Shown: positions 16,889 through 27,500 of the stretch, in pieces
Numbering within the stretch: position 1 is the first letter of the stretch
Layout: each line of letters starts with the position of its first letter
Origin: Nitrospirota bacterium
GTDB lineage: Bacteria > Nitrospirota > Thermodesulfovibrionia > Thermodesulfovibrionales > Dissulfurispiraceae
DNA: 46,784 bases
Assembly: GCA_040752355.1 (NCBI GenBank)
Contig: JBFMHE010000025.1
Coordinates: forward strand, 1-46,784
Reading direction: 5' to 3'
Notes under the pieces: generated by a model
What the model was told of the DNA's origin: nothing
Databases searched by the model: none
Seen by the model: the letters and a program-made list of their open reading frames with translations, nothing else
Made by a program: the position numbers and the translations under genes

Positions 16889-16919
16889 GCATCGTGAGGG
16901 CGTTACGATCGGGAGCGTT

Positions 16920-18263
16920 ATGCTGATCCCTATTCTCTCGAGCATACTTTTAGTGCTGGCGCTGTTCGCCGGAGCGGCCTTCGGCCAGGAGCAGCCGGTG
17001 ACGCTCAGCGAGGCGGTTACCATCGCCCTCGACCGGAATTACGAGATACGGGCGTACCGGCATGCGCTCTCGGCGCAGCGGGAGGATATCGGCATAGCGC
17101 GGAGCTCCCTGCTGCCGAGGATCTCTTTCGAGGAGCGGTTTCTGCGCACCGACAACCCGACCTACTCGTTCATGGCCAAGCTGAACCAGGAGCGTTTCTC
17201 CCAGGAAGATTTTCGCATACGCTCCCTGAACGACCCGGAGGCCATCAGCGACTTCCAGACCACTCTCGCCTTCGAGCAGCCGCTCTTCGCGCCGCAGGCC
17301 TGGATCGGGCTCAGGATGGCGAGGCTCGACGATGCAGCCGGAGACGGAGCGTACCGCCGGAAGAGGGAGGAGATAGCCTTCAAGGTCACCCGCACCTATT
17401 TTTCGCTGCTCACGGCAAAGGAGCAGGCCGGCGCTGCGGAGAGGACGGTCGAAGACACCAGAGAGCACCTCAGGATCGCACGGGTGCGCCACGACGCCGG
17501 TCTGGGCCTCTATTCCGACGTACTGCGGGCATCGACCGCGGTCACCGGGGCCGAGCAGCGGCTCGTCACCGCGCAGAAGAATCTCGAAATAGCCCGCCGC
17601 GCGCTCGGCCTGCTGCTCGGCAGGGGAGAGCCGGTCACCGCAGCCGACGTCGCCCCTTCCGATATGCAGGTGAGCGACATCGCCTCCTACCTCGCCGCTG
17701 CATCAGGCAGAAACGACCTCCGTGCGCTCGCGATGCGCGCGGAGAGCGCGAAGAACGGCGTAACGCGCGCCGAAGCCGCTTACCTCCCCACCGTCGGCGT
17801 CGGGGGCGCCTATCAGCTCAACGACCACAACATACCCTTCGGCGCCGAAGGGCAGAGCTGGCAGGTGACCGCCTTTCTGCGCTGGACACTCTTCGACGGG
17901 ACACGGCGGAAGCACGAACGGGCGCAGGCAGCATCGAGGGCCGCTGAAACGGAAGAGATGCTCCAGGGGCTGAGGGATACGGTATCGTTCCAGGTGCACG
18001 AGGCGTATCTCGAGGTGGCCGAGGCGAAGAAGAACACGGAGCTCGCCCGGTCGGCGCTCGAGACGGCCGAGGAGGGGACGCGGCTCGTGCGGATCCGGTA
18101 CGAAAATTCCCTCTCGCCGCTCGTCGATCTCCTGGATGCGCAGATCAGCCTGGACCAGGCGCGCGCCGGGTATGCGGCGAGAAAGAACGAGTACCGCATT
18201 GCCGTTGCGAACCTCGCCTATGCGAGCGGGACCATCCTTAAAGACTTGAAGAGAGAGCAGTGA
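16920..18263 (+). CDS. TolC-family outer-membrane efflux protein
   Basis: Outer-membrane channel component of a tripartite pump, 447 residues with a signal peptide ending near AFG-QEQ (about 22). Two repeated halves show the OEP pattern: LSEAVTIALDRNYEIRAYRH near the mature N-terminus and ARSALETAEEGTRLVRIRY with SLSPLVDLLDAQISLDQAR near the C-terminus. Long coiled-coil helices lie between. The stop codon overlaps the ribosome-binding region of the next gene (ATG 12 bp on), so it is co-translated with the fusion protein. It follows the Fe-S gene by 31 bp. Confidence 0.93.
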   Translation: MLIPILSSILLVLALFAGAAFGQEQPVTLSEAVTIALDRNYEIRAYRHALSAQREDIGIARSSLLPRISFEERFLRTDNPTYSFMAKLNQERFSQEDFRIRSLNDPEAISDFQTTLAFEQPLFAPQAWIGLRMARLDDAAGDGAYRRKREEIAFKVTRTYFSLLTAKEQAGAAERTVEDTREHLRIARVRHDAGLGLYSDVLRASTAVTGAEQRLVTAQKNLEIARRALGLLLGRGEPVTAADVAPSDMQVSDIASYLAAASGRNDLRALAMRAESAKNGVTRAEAAYLPTVGVGGAYQLNDHNIPFGAEGQSWQVTAFLRWTLFDGTRRKHERAQAASRAAETEEMLQGLRDTVSFQVHEAYLEVAEAKKNTELARSALETAEEGTRLVRIRYENSLSPLVDLLDAQISLDQARAGYAARKNEYRIAVANLAYASGTILKDLKREQ

Positions 18264-18274
18264 GGGAGGGAACA

Positions 18275-19405
18275 ATGGAAAGAGGCCGGAATTTGCGAGG
18301 ACTCCTTTTTTTTATTTCATTCTGGCTCCTGACTCCCGGCTTCTGGCTTCTGACAGCCGGCTGTTCGGACAAGGTCGGGCCCGGCGCGGTCGAGGTGAAG
18401 AGGCCGGTCGTTACCGGTGTCGCCCTCACGACGATCACCCCTGCGACAGTGGACGATTTCTATGAAACGTCCGGCACTGTTAAAGCGAAGACCGTAAGCG
18501 CCGTGGCGAGCAGGACGATGGGGACCATCACCGCCGTGCGGGTGAGAGAAGGAGACCGCGTAAGGGCAGGGCAGGTCCTGATGACCATAGACGACAGGGA
18601 CATGGCACAGAGGGTGCAGGCTGCCGAAAGGGCGGTCGAGGCTGCGCAGCAGCAGAAAGCCCTCGAAGACATCACCTATCAGCGGTATCGGAAGCTCCTG
18701 GACGAAAAGGCGGTGTCGCGGCAGGAGTTCGACGAGGTCGAGACCCGCCGCACGGTGGCCGAGCTCGGATACGAACGGGCAAAGGCGCAGCTGCGGGAAG
18801 CGCAGGTGGGCCAGGGATATGCGCGCATCACCGCGCCCACCAGCGGCGTGGTCGTCGAGAAGAAGGCCGATGCAGGCAGCATGGCCGTGCCCGGCGTTCC
18901 CCTGCTCGTCATCGAGGACACTTCGTCGTTCACGGTCGAGGCACAGGTGGACGAGCGCCTCTCGGGCTCGCTGCGCGCAGGCATGCCCGTCGAGGTGGCG
19001 ATCGATGCAACGGGGCAGAGGCTTACCGGAGCCGTCAGCGAAATCGTTCCCGCTGTCAATGCCCAGTCGCGCACCTTCCTGGTGAAGAGCGCTATCGCCG
19101 GTCCGGCGCTCAGGACCGGCCTCTATGCGAAGGTACGCATACCGGTCGGCGCTAAAGAGGTTATCGTCGTGCCGCAGCAGGCGGTCGTCGAAAAGGGGCA
19201 GCTAACGGGAGTCTATACGGTGGACGCCCGCGGCATCGTCACCTATCGCCTCGTGCGCCCCGGGAAAAAGCACGGCGGCATGGTCGAAATCCTCTCGGGC
19301 ATCGCGCCGGGAGAGCGGGTGATAACGGACGGCCTCGAGCGGGCGGTGGACGGCGGGATTATACAGAGCACAGGGCAGCGGGTCCGGAGCCCGGAACAGA
19401 GATAA
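18275..19405 (+). CDS. RND membrane-fusion (periplasmic adaptor) lipoprotein
   Basis: HlyD/AcrA-type adaptor linking the RND pump to TolC, 376 residues. A basic start (MERGRNLRG) leads to a hydrophobic signal ending in the lipobox LTAGC (Cys30). The biotinyl-lipoyl half-motifs follow ([20 protein letters not shown] and [20 protein letters not shown]), with an alpha-hairpin between and a beta-barrel/membrane-proximal domain after. The ATG at 18275 is preferred over GTG 18260 because GGGAGGG lies between them. The signal region [14 protein letters not shown] is a perfect heptapeptide repeat encoded by DNA heptamers. The gene lies 10 bp before the pump gene. Confidence 0.92.
   Translation: MERGRNLRGLLFFISFWLLTPGFWLLTAGCSDKVGPGAVEVKRPVVTGVALTTITPATVDDFYETSGTVKAKTVSAVASRTMGTITAVRVREGDRVRAGQVLMTIDDRDMAQRVQAAERAVEAAQQQKALEDITYQRYRKLLDEKAVSRQEFDEVETRRTVAELGYERAKAQLREAQVGQGYARITAPTSGVVVEKKADAGSMAVPGVPLLVIEDTSSFTVEAQVDERLSGSLRAGMPVEVAIDATGQRLTGAVSEIVPAVNAQSRTFLVKSAIAGPALRTGLYAKVRIPVGAKEVIVVPQQAVVEKGQLTGVYTVDARGIVTYRLVRPGKKHGGMVEILSGIAPGERVITDGLERAVDGGIIQSTGQRVRSPEQR
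18320..18361 (+). repeat. Heptanucleotide tandem array, family B, within coding sequence
   Basis: Six head-to-tail heptamers: TTCTGGC TCCTGAC (18320-18333), TCCCGGC TTCTGGC (18334-18347) and TTCTGAC AGCCGGC (18348-18361), consensus TYCTGRC. Because 7 and 3 are coprime, 21 bases make a repeating heptapeptide, here [14 protein letters not shown], which forms the core of the adaptor's lipoprotein signal peptide. Non-coding relatives lie at 4517-4537. Confidence 0.85.
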
Positions 19406-19415
19406 AAGGGAAGAA

Positions 19416-22400
19416 ATGGGAACCATAGGGATCGCAGGCAGGATCGCAAAGACCTTCATCCAATCGAAGCTGACGCCGCTGATCGTCATCGCCTCGCTGA
19501 TCCTCGGCGTCTTTGCGGTCGTCGTTACGCCTCGCGAAGAAGAGCCCCAGATCGTCGTGCCGATGATCGACGTCTTCGTCTCCTATCCCGGCGCCTCGCC
19601 GAAGGAGGTCGAGGAGCGGGTCACCAAGCCGATGGAAAAGTTCCTCTGGGAGATCAAGGGTGTCGAGTACGTCTATACCATTTCGCGCCCCGGCATGAGC
19701 ATGGCGATCGTGCGTTTCTACGTGGGCGAAAATATGGAGGACAGCCTCGTCAAGCTCTACAACAAGCTGATGTCCAACTACGACAAGATCCCTCCCGGCG
19801 TATCGCAGCCCTTTGTTCGGCCGAAGTCGATCGACGATGTCCCGATAGCGACCTTTACGCTCTGGAGCGAACGCTACGGCGGCTACGAGCTGCGGAGGAT
19901 CGCCGTCGAGGTCTGCGACGAGCTGAAGAAGGACCAGGACATAGCGGAATTCACGGTCATCGGCGGACAGCGGCGGCAGATGCGGATCAGCCTGGAGCCC
20001 TCGCGGCTCAGCGCCTACGGCATCACCCCGCTCCAGATAACGGATATGCTCCGGAAAGCCAACTTCGTCCTGCCTGCGGGGGCGTTCCCTTCGAAGAACA
20101 GGGAGCTCGTCGTCGACGCGGGCTCCTTCCTCCGCAGCGCCGAGGAGGTGGGCAGCGTCGTTGTCGGCGTCTACAACGGGAGCCCCGTCTATCTCAGGGA
20201 TGTGGCTGCGGTGACCGACGGCCCGGAAGAGCCCGCGAACTACGTATTCATGGGGTTCGGCCCCGCGTATAACCGTATCGGCGCATCCGAAAATACGCCG
20301 GCGCATCGCCAGTACGAAGCGGTGACGATCGCCATCGCCAAGAAGAAGGGGACCAACGCGACGCATATCGCCGAGCGGGCGCTCGAGAAGATCGAGGCGA
20401 TCAGAGGGGGCGTCATTCCTTCGGACGTGCAGATCACCACCACGAGGAACTACGGCGAAACGGCGAAGGAAAAGTCGGATGAGCTCCTCGAGCACATGCT
20501 CATCGCCGCCATCTCGGTCACCATACTCATCGCCCTCGCCCTCGGCTGGAGGGAGTCGCTCGTCGTAGCGGTGGCAGTGCCGGTCACGCTCGCGCTCACC
20601 ATACTCGTCAATTATATGTACGGGTACACCCTGAACAGGGTGACGCTCTTTGCGCTGATCTTCTCGATCGGCATCCTCGTCGATGATGCCATCGTCGTGG
20701 TAGAGAATATCCACCGCCACTTCAAAATGGGGAGGGTCGATACCGATACGGCGGTGGCTGCCGTCGACGAGGTCGGCAACCCGACCATCCTCGCCACCTT
20801 CACGGTCATCGCCGCCCTCCTCCCCATGGCCTTCGTCTCGGGTCTCATGGGCCCCTATATGCGCCCCATCCCGGTCGGGGCCTCTGCAGCGATGCTCATC
20901 TCCCTGCTCATCGCCTTCATCATAAGCCCCTGGCTGAGCTACATCGTGCTGAAGGGGACCAGGAAAGAGGAGTCCGCGCGTGAGGACAGGGATGAAAGCA
21001 GGATCATCGGCGCGCTGAATCATGTCTACGAGAAAAACCTGAGAGGGCTTCTCGAAAGCAAGAGGAAACGCTTTTTCGGCCTGCTGCTCGTCCTGGGGCT
21101 CCTCGGCGCGGCCTTTCTGCTCGTGCCCCTGAAGTTCGTGACGGTCAAGATGCTTCCCTTCGATAACAAGAGCGAGCTGCAGGTGATCATCGACATGCCC
21201 GAAGGCTCCACGCTCGAGCAGAGCGCGGCAGTGACCCGCGCCATAGGCGACTACCTCGAGACCGTCCCCGAGGTGACGCACTACCAGTCCTATATCGGCA
21301 CTGCAGCGCCCTTCAACTTCAACGGCCTGGTGCGGCACTACTTCATGCGTTCGGGAAGCACCATGGCCGATATCCAGGTGAATTTCGTTTCGAAAGACAG
21401 GCGGAAGGCGCAGAGCCACGAGATCGCAAAACGCCTCAGGCCCGAGATCAAGAGGATCGGCGATGCCTACCACGCCCGCATAAAAGTCGTCGAGATTCCG
21501 CCGGGCCCCCCGGTATTGAGCACCCTCGTTGCCGAGATCTACGGGCCCGACTTCGACCGGCAGCTCGCCATTGCCCGGACCGTCAGGGAGGTCTTCGAAA
21601 AGACCCCCGGCGTGGTGGATGTGGACTGGTACGTCGAGGACGACCAGAAAAAAATCGTCTTCGACGTGGATAAGGAGAAGGCGGCATACCACGGCATAAG
21701 CACCGATGCCGTAGCCCGGACCCTCGGGGTCGCCCTCGGAGGGAGCGTGGCAGGACTCGCCCATATCGAGAAGGACAAGGAGCCGGTCGAGCTCTTCCTC
21801 AGAACGCCCCTTGCGGAACGGGCCGGGACCGACGATCTCAGGGAGCTGACCCTGCCCTCGAGCTCGGGGAATCTCGTACCCCTCTCCGAGCTCGTCACGG
21901 TGAAAGAGGGCATAGAGGACAAGACCATCTACCGGAAAAACCTGAAGCGGGTCGTCTACGTCACCGGCGATGTAGCGGGCACCGAGGAGAGCCCGGTCTA
22001 CGCCATACTGAAGATGAAGGAGACGATCAACACCATACGACTGCCTGAAGGATACGCCATGCAGCAGTATTCGGCGGTGCAGCCCTGGCTCGAAGACCGG
22101 TACGCGATGAAATGGGACGGCGAATGGCATATCACCTACGAGGTGTTCAGGGACCTCGGTATCGCCTTTGCCGCGGTGCTGATCCTCATCTACGTCATGG
22201 TGGTGGGATGGTTCCGCTCCTTCATCGTCCCCCTCGTCATCATGGCGCCGATCCCGCTCTCGCTCATCGGCATACTCCCGGGCCATGCGCTCATGGGCGC
22301 CTTCTTCACCGCCACCTCCATGATCGGTTTCATCGCCGGCGCAGGCATCGTGGTGAGGAACTCCATCATCCTCGTCGACTTTATCGAGCTGAAGCTCGCC

Positions 22401-22640
22401 GAGGGCGTGCCGCTCAAGGAAGCGGTGGTGCAGGCGGGGATCATCCGGTTCCGTCCGATGCTCCTGACCGCTGCCGCGGTCGTCGTCGGCTCGTCGGTCA
22501 TTCTCTTCGACCCGATCTTCCAGGGCATGGCTATCTCCCTGATGGCGGGCGAGGTCGCGGCTACGCTGCTGTCGCGCACCATGGTGCCGGTTCTGTATTA
22601 CGTGTATAAAAACCGGGAATCGGGCAAGGCGAAAGGATAG
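19416..22640 (+). CDS. RND efflux pump, inner-membrane transporter subunit
   Basis: Proton-driven resistance-nodulation-division transporter, 1074 residues, near the AcrB-type length. Two-fold internal repeat: a helix near the N-terminus (about 21-40), a large periplasmic loop, helices at about 360-530, a second loop and helices at about 900-1060. The TM4 proton-relay pair is present in [18 protein letters not shown]. The TM10 segment [17 protein letters not shown] has Arg where AcrB has Lys940. The opening [14 protein letters not shown] resembles a widespread HAE1-like branch whose substrates are mostly unknown. It completes a tripartite pump with the adaptor and TolC gene upstream. Confidence 0.95.
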   Translation: MGTIGIAGRIAKTFIQSKLTPLIVIASLILGVFAVVVTPREEEPQIVVPMIDVFVSYPGASPKEVEERVTKPMEKFLWEIKGVEYVYTISRPGMSMAIVRFYVGENMEDSLVKLYNKLMSNYDKIPPGVSQPFVRPKSIDDVPIATFTLWSERYGGYELRRIAVEVCDELKKDQDIAEFTVIGGQRRQMRISLEPSRLSAYGITPLQITDMLRKANFVLPAGAFPSKNRELVVDAGSFLRSAEEVGSVVVGVYNGSPVYLRDVAAVTDGPEEPANYVFMGFGPAYNRIGASENTPAHRQYEAVTIAIAKKKGTNATHIAERALEKIEAIRGGVIPSDVQITTTRNYGETAKEKSDELLEHMLIAAISVTILIALALGWRESLVVAVAVPVTLALTILVNYMYGYTLNRVTLFALIFSIGILVDDAIVVVENIHRHFKMGRVDTDTAVAAVDEVGNPTILATFTVIAALLPMAFVSGLMGPYMRPIPVGASAAMLISLLIAFIISPWLSYIVLKGTRKEESAREDRDESRIIGALNHVYEKNLRGLLESKRKRFFGLLLVLGLLGAAFLLVPLKFVTVKMLPFDNKSELQVIIDMPEGSTLEQSAAVTRAIGDYLETVPEVTHYQSYIGTAAPFNFNGLVRHYFMRSGSTMADIQVNFVSKDRRKAQSHEIAKRLRPEIKRIGDAYHARIKVVEIPPGPPVLSTLVAEIYGPDFDRQLAIARTVREVFEKTPGVVDVDWYVEDDQKKIVFDVDKEKAAYHGISTDAVARTLGVALGGSVAGLAHIEKDKEPVELFLRTPLAERAGTDDLRELTLPSSSGNLVPLSELVTVKEGIEDKTIYRKNLKRVVYVTGDVAGTEESPVYAILKMKETINTIRLPEGYAMQQYSAVQPWLEDRYAMKWDGEWHITYEVFRDLGIAFAAVLILIYVMVVGWFRSFIVPLVIMAPIPLSLIGILPGHALMGAFFTATSMIGFIAGAGIVVRNSIILVDFIELKLAEGVPLKEAVVQAGIIRFRPMLLTAAAVVVGSSVILFDPIFQGMAISLMAGEVAATLLSRTMVPVLYYVYKNRESGKAKG

Positions 22641-22697
22641 GGCCCCGGCAGAGCGCGGAGTCACGGAACGCCCTTGCCCTTGTTTAAGGAGGAAATT

Positions 22698-22922
22698 ATG
22701 TACCTGGCTAAAACCGACGACTGGTATCTGGAGCGGTTCGTCCTGCTCCTTGCCGGGCTCTTCACCCTTGCGAGCGCGGTCCTCGCGTGGGTGTTCAGCC
22801 CTTACTGGCTTATCCTGACAGCATTGGTCGGGTTCAACCTGATCGTCTTCGCCCTTACCGGGTTCTGCCTGATGGCGAATATCCTGTACCGCCTGGGAGC
22901 AAAACCGCGATTGCAACGATAA
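22698..22922 (+). CDS. Small DUF2892-type inner-membrane protein
   Basis: A 74-residue protein with two membrane helices (about 14-34 and 37-56) and the family-like ending TGFCLMANILYRLG. This resembles the transmembrane module of YgaP-like rhodanese proteins, where CxxM/CPM sits at the membrane edge; here it reads CLM. The ATG at 22698 is set by AAGGAGG 4-5 bases upstream. It is the last gene of the efflux operon, 57 bp after the pump gene. This kind of small protein often accompanies ArsR-linked loci; its function is unknown. Confidence 0.8.
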   Translation: MYLAKTDDWYLERFVLLLAGLFTLASAVLAWVFSPYWLILTALVGFNLIVFALTGFCLMANILYRLGAKPRLQR

Positions 22923-22925
22923 GTC

Positions 22926-22996
22926 GTGACGAGTAATCCGTGATGCGTGATCGGTAAAAGACAGCCCCCATAGCCGTTTTACTCATTACTCATCAC
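22926..22996. repeat. Inverted pair of heptanucleotide arrays, family C
   Basis: Left array 22926-22960: GTGACGA GTAATCC (14 b), GTGATGC GTGATCG, then GTAAAAG. The right array 22976-22996, read on the other strand, is GTGATGA GTAATGA then GTAAAAC. Both run from GTGATGA-like units into GTAAAA, giving an imperfect hairpin with a 15-base loop. The left array begins three bases after the TAA stop of the DUF2892 gene. It may serve as a terminator. Confidence 0.8.
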
Positions 22997-23012
22997 GGTC
23001 GTTAAAAATCGG

Positions 23013-23021
23013 TGCTAGAAT
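23013..23021 (+). promoter_or_regulatory. Extended -10 promoter for the YihY-like gene
   Basis: TGCTAGAAT is an extended -10 (TGn plus TAGAAT) ending six bases before the ATG at 23028. Transcription would begin at or next to the start codon, and no ribosome binding site is seen. No clear -35 box; extended -10 promoters do not need one. Confidence 0.45.
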
Positions 23022-23027
23022 GTAATT

Positions 23028-24410
23028 ATGTGGAGCCGGATCAATAGCGGCATCGTCAGACTATTGTGGGGGAAGAGACTTCCGGCGCGCAGCAGGGCCG
23101 GGGCGTTCATAACGGAGCTGCTGCAGCTGCTCTACGTGGCGGTCCGCGATGTCTACGAGGGCCGGCTTACCCTGCGGGCGACGAGCCTCGTCTACACCAC
23201 ACTGCTCTCGCTCGTTCCGCTCATCGCGGTGAGCTTTTCCGTACTGAAGGCCTTCGGCGTACACAACCAGCTGTGGCCGCTCCTGCTCAGGTTCTTCGAG
23301 CCCCTCGGCGAGAAGGGTGTCGAGCTCAGCAGCAGGATCATCGGCTTCGTCGAGAATATCAATGTCGGCGTGCTCGGCGCGGTCGGCCTCGTCTTCCTGG
23401 TATACACCGTCATTTCAGTCATTCAGCAGATCGAAGAGGCCTTCAACGATATCTGGAAGATCAGCAGGCCCCGCAGCTTCATGCGGCGGTTCAGCGATTA
23501 CCTCAGCGTCCTCCTGATCGGCCCGGTCCTCGTCTTTTCCGCCATGGGCATCACCGCCTCGGTCATGAGCACAAGCGTTGTCCGGTGGATCGTCGCCTTC
23601 GAGCCCTTCGGCACCGTCGCCTATCTCGCGAGCACCATCGCGCCGTTCATTCTCATTACTGCGGCCCTCACCTTCTTCTACAGCTTCATACCCAATGTAA
23701 AGGTACACCTCCGCTCGGCCCTGGCAGGGGGCATCTTTGCGGCTGTCCTCTGGGAGGCGTCGGGCTGGGCATACGCCTCGTTCATCGCTTCGTCGGCGCG
23801 GTACTCGGCCATCTACTCGGGGTTCGCGATCGTCATTCTTTTCATGCTCTGGCTCTATCTCAACTGGCTCATTCTCCTGGTCGGCGCGGAGATATCGTTT
23901 TACCACCAGCATCCCCAGTTGCTCACGCCCCGGAAACAGCTGGGGCTCATGAGCAGCCGGATCAAGGAGGCGCTCTCGCTCCAGGTAATGATCCTGGCCG
24001 GCTACAACCATTACTGCAATATCCCTCCCTGGACCCGGACCTCGCTCATGAGGCACCTCGGCATCCCGGTCGCCGCTCTTGCCGACGTGCTCTCGATCCT
24101 GACACAGAAGCGGCTGCTCCTCGAGACCTGCGACGATCCCCCGCTCTACCTCCCTGCGCGGGACATCGAAACGATCACCCTTAAAGATATCGTCACCGCG
24201 GTAAGGACCTTCGGCGATGATACGGTGACTTCCTACGGACAGCGTCCCGTGACCGCCGAGGCTGACCGCATCGTTCGCGAGATCGACGCCGCGGTGAGCG
24301 ACACCCTGGAAGAAAGGACACTCAAGAGCGTCGTCCTCTCCTGCAGGGACGCTCACGCCGGCATGCGCCCCGGCCGCATGCAGACCGAAGAGCTGCCGGT
24401 CTCTTCGTAA
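23028..24410 (+). CDS. YihY/BrkB-family membrane protein with C-terminal soluble extension
   Basis: Inner-membrane protein of unresolved function; the family was once mislabelled ribonuclease BN. The 460-residue product has about six helices between residues 45 and 290. Family landmarks are TLRATSLVYTTLLSLVPLIAV, QIEEAFNDIWKISRPRS, and GGIFAAVLWEASGWAYASFI followed by YSAIYSGFAIVILFMLWLYLNW. About 170 residues extend past the membrane domain. That extension has a winged-helix-like segment (TSLMRHLGIPVAALADVLSI) seen in the longer members of the family. It is monocistronic, set apart by the family C repeat upstream. Confidence 0.9.
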   Translation: MWSRINSGIVRLLWGKRLPARSRAGAFITELLQLLYVAVRDVYEGRLTLRATSLVYTTLLSLVPLIAVSFSVLKAFGVHNQLWPLLLRFFEPLGEKGVELSSRIIGFVENINVGVLGAVGLVFLVYTVISVIQQIEEAFNDIWKISRPRSFMRRFSDYLSVLLIGPVLVFSAMGITASVMSTSVVRWIVAFEPFGTVAYLASTIAPFILITAALTFFYSFIPNVKVHLRSALAGGIFAAVLWEASGWAYASFIASSARYSAIYSGFAIVILFMLWLYLNWLILLVGAEISFYHQHPQLLTPRKQLGLMSSRIKEALSLQVMILAGYNHYCNIPPWTRTSLMRHLGIPVAALADVLSILTQKRLLLETCDDPPLYLPARDIETITLKDIVTAVRTFGDDTVTSYGQRPVTAEADRIVREIDAAVSDTLEERTLKSVVLSCRDAHAGMRPGRMQTEELPVSS

Positions 24411-24527
24411 GCCCCGGCCCGCTCCCTCCCGATTTGAAACAGCGGAAATATCGCTTATAATTAGTGTATATCTCCTCACCGTAAAAACCGCTGCACTCAA
24501 GCATCATCCATGAGGGAGGACGTCCCC

Positions 24528-27500
24528 ATGATCGATAAAGCCAGACAAGAGAGAAAGACGATCACCGTCGACGGCTGCGCCGCGTGCGCTCATGTGGTCC
24601 ATGCCACCAATGAGATCATCACCATCTATCCCATAACCCCGTCCACCCCTATCGCCCAGATATGCGACGAGAAGTCCGCAAAGGGAGAGACGAACATCTG
24701 GGGGAGCGTGCCGGAGGTCTACCAGATGCAGTCCGAGGCAGGGGTCGCCGGAGCAGTGCACGGCGCCCTGACGACCGGCGCCCTGGCTACGACCGTCTCG
24801 GCCTCGCAGGGGCTCCTGCTGATCATGCCGGTAATGTACAAGCTCGTCGGAGAGCTCACGCCGACGGTATTCCACATCACCGCCCGGGCGCTCGCCGTGC
24901 AGGGCCTCTCGATCTTCGGCGACCATTCGGATGTGATGGGGGTCCGCTCGACCGGCTTTGCGATGCTCTGCTCGAAGAGCGTCCAGGAGGCGATGGACTT
25001 CGCCCTCATCGCCCAGGCAGCCACGCTCGAATCGAGAATACCCTTCCTGCACTTCTTCGACGGCTTCAGGACCTCCCACGAGATACGGAAAATAGAAGAG
25101 CTCTCGTTCGACGATATGCGGGCCATGATCGATGACGACCTCGTCGCCGCGCACCGTACGAGAGGGCTCACCCCCGACCGGCCCATGATACGCGGCACCG
25201 CCCAGGACCCCGACGTCTACTTTCAGGGAAGGGAGACGGTCAACAGATTCTATAACGCCGCGCCCGGGATCGTACAGAACGCGATGGACCGCTTCGCCGG
25301 CATCGTGGGGCGGCAGTACCGTATATTCGAGTACCACGGCCACCCCGAGGCGGAGCGGGTCGGCGTCATCATGGGGTCCGCGGGCGAGGCGATGCTCCTC
25401 GCCATCGATGAGCTGAATAAGCGGGGCGAACGGCTCGGCCTGGTCCAGGTGAGGCTCTTCCGCCCCTTCTCGGTCGAGTCCTTTGCCGGGGCGCTCCCCG
25501 CGAGCGTCCGGGCCATCGCGGTGCTCGACCGGACCAAGGAGTCGGGCGCCGTCGGCGAGCCCCTCTACCTCGACGTGCGGACCGCGATCGGCGAGGCGAT
25601 GGAAAAGGGCATCGCTCCCTTCAAGGAGTACCCGGCGATCATCGGCGGCCGCTACGGCCTCGCGTCCAAGGACTTCACCCCTGCCATGGCGAAAGCGGTC
25701 TTCGACAATCTCGCCGCAGCGCAGCCGAAGAACCACTTCACCGTCGGCATCAACGACGATGTCACGCATACCAGCCTCGACTACGACGAGAAGGCCTTCC
25801 GCATCGAGGGAGAGCGGATGTTCCGCGCCCTCTTCTACGGCCTCGGCGCGGACGGCACGGTCGGCGCCAACAAGGACGCGATCAAGATCATCGGGACCGA
25901 GACCGGCAACTACGCCCAGGCCTACTTCGTCTACGATTCGAAAAAGTCGGGCTCGGTCACCGTCTCCCACCTCCGCTTCGGCGAGGAGGAGATCCGGAGC
26001 CCCTATCTCGTGCTCTCGGCGAACTTCATCGCCTGCCACAACCCCTCGTTCCTCGAACGGCTCGACATGCTCTCCCAGGCCGAAGAAGGCGCAGTCTTCC
26101 TGCTCACCACGCCGTACGGCAAAGACGAGGCGTGGGATACGCTGCCGGTCGAGATCCAGGAGCAGCTCATCGCAAAGAAGATGAAGTTCTACGTCATCGA
26201 CGCCATCTCGATCGCGAACGATATCGGGCTCGGCACCAAGATCAACATGATCATGCAGACCGCGTTCTTCATCATCTCGGGGATACTGCCGCAGGAGCAG
26301 GCGGTCGCCGCGCTCAAAGACCAGATCGAAAAGACCTACGGCAAGAAGGGGAAGGCGGTCGTCGCAATGAACTACGAGGCCGTGGACCGGGCGGTGAAGA
26401 GCATCGCCGAGGTCCCGGTGCCGGACAGGGTCACGAGCGGAAAGCGGCAGCGGCCTATCATGCCCGAGAACACCCCGGAGTTCATAAAGCGCGTCAATGG
26501 GGCGATCCTCGCCCGCAAAGGCCATTTCCTGCCGGTCTCCGCGCTCCCGGTCGACGGCGCCTGGCCCACGGGAGTCACCCAGTACGAGAAGAGGAATATC
26601 GCGGTCGAGATCCCCATCTGGGAACCGCAGATATGCATCCAGTGCGGGCTCTGCTCCTTCGTCTGCCCCCATGCCACGATCAGGATAAACGCCTGCGATC
26701 CCTCCCTTCTCGAAAACGCCCCGCCCTCCTTTAAATCGGCTGCTGCGAAAGGCAAGGGGCTCGAGGGGCTCAGGTTCACCGTGCAGGTGGCGCCCGAGGA
26801 CTGCACCGGCTGCGGCTCCTGCGTCTTCGCCTGCCCTGCCTACGGGAAAGATGCGGACGGCAACAGGCTGCCGGACCTGAAGGCGATCAACCTGCGGTTC
26901 CAGGAGGAGCACCGGGACGAAGAGGTGCGGAACTTCAATTTCTTCATGACCCTCCCGGAGCTCGATCTCCCGCGCTACAACATAGCCACGGTAAAGGGGA
27001 GCCAGTTCAGGCGGCCGCTCTTCGAATTCCACAGCGCCTGCGCCGGCTGCGGCGAGACGCCCTACCTCCGCCTGCTCAGCCAGCTCTTCGGCGACCGGAT
27101 GCTCATCGCCAATGCCACGGGCTGCTCCTCGATCTATACGGCGAACCTGCCGGACGCCGCCTATACCGTACGCCACGACGGCAAGGGCCCGGCGTGGTCG
27201 AACTCGCTCTTCGAGGACAACGCCGAGTTCGGCTTCGGCATGCGCCAGACAATAGACTTCTTCCGCAGCGAAGCGCTCCGGCTGCTGAACTATTTCATAG
27301 CCCATCCCTCCTACGGAGACGCCTGGCACCTCTTCGAACAGCTGAAGACCGCGGATCAGTCATCACAACAGGGTATCGAGGAACAGCGGTCACGGGTGGC
27401 GGAGCTCAAAGAACGCATCAGGAACGACACCGCCCCCCAGGCGATCAACCTCCGTTTACTGGCCGACTACCTGGTGAAGAAGTCGGTCTGGGCCGTCGGC

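Noticed and set aside
19359-22916. Very long minus-strand open frame (over 1100 codons) opposite the RND pump
   Set aside because: It is in codon-phase shadow of the pump gene, is full of charged low-complexity residues, and has no family motif. GC-rich codon usage removes stops from this frame.
23028-24410. Ribonuclease BN annotation
   Set aside because: The family is an integral membrane protein; the RNase BN name belongs to an unrelated enzyme.
24504-27329. Long minus-strand open frame opposite the PFOR gene
   Set aside because: Same shadow effect. The plus strand has complete PFOR domains and a good ribosome binding site, while the antisense product has no recognisable fold.
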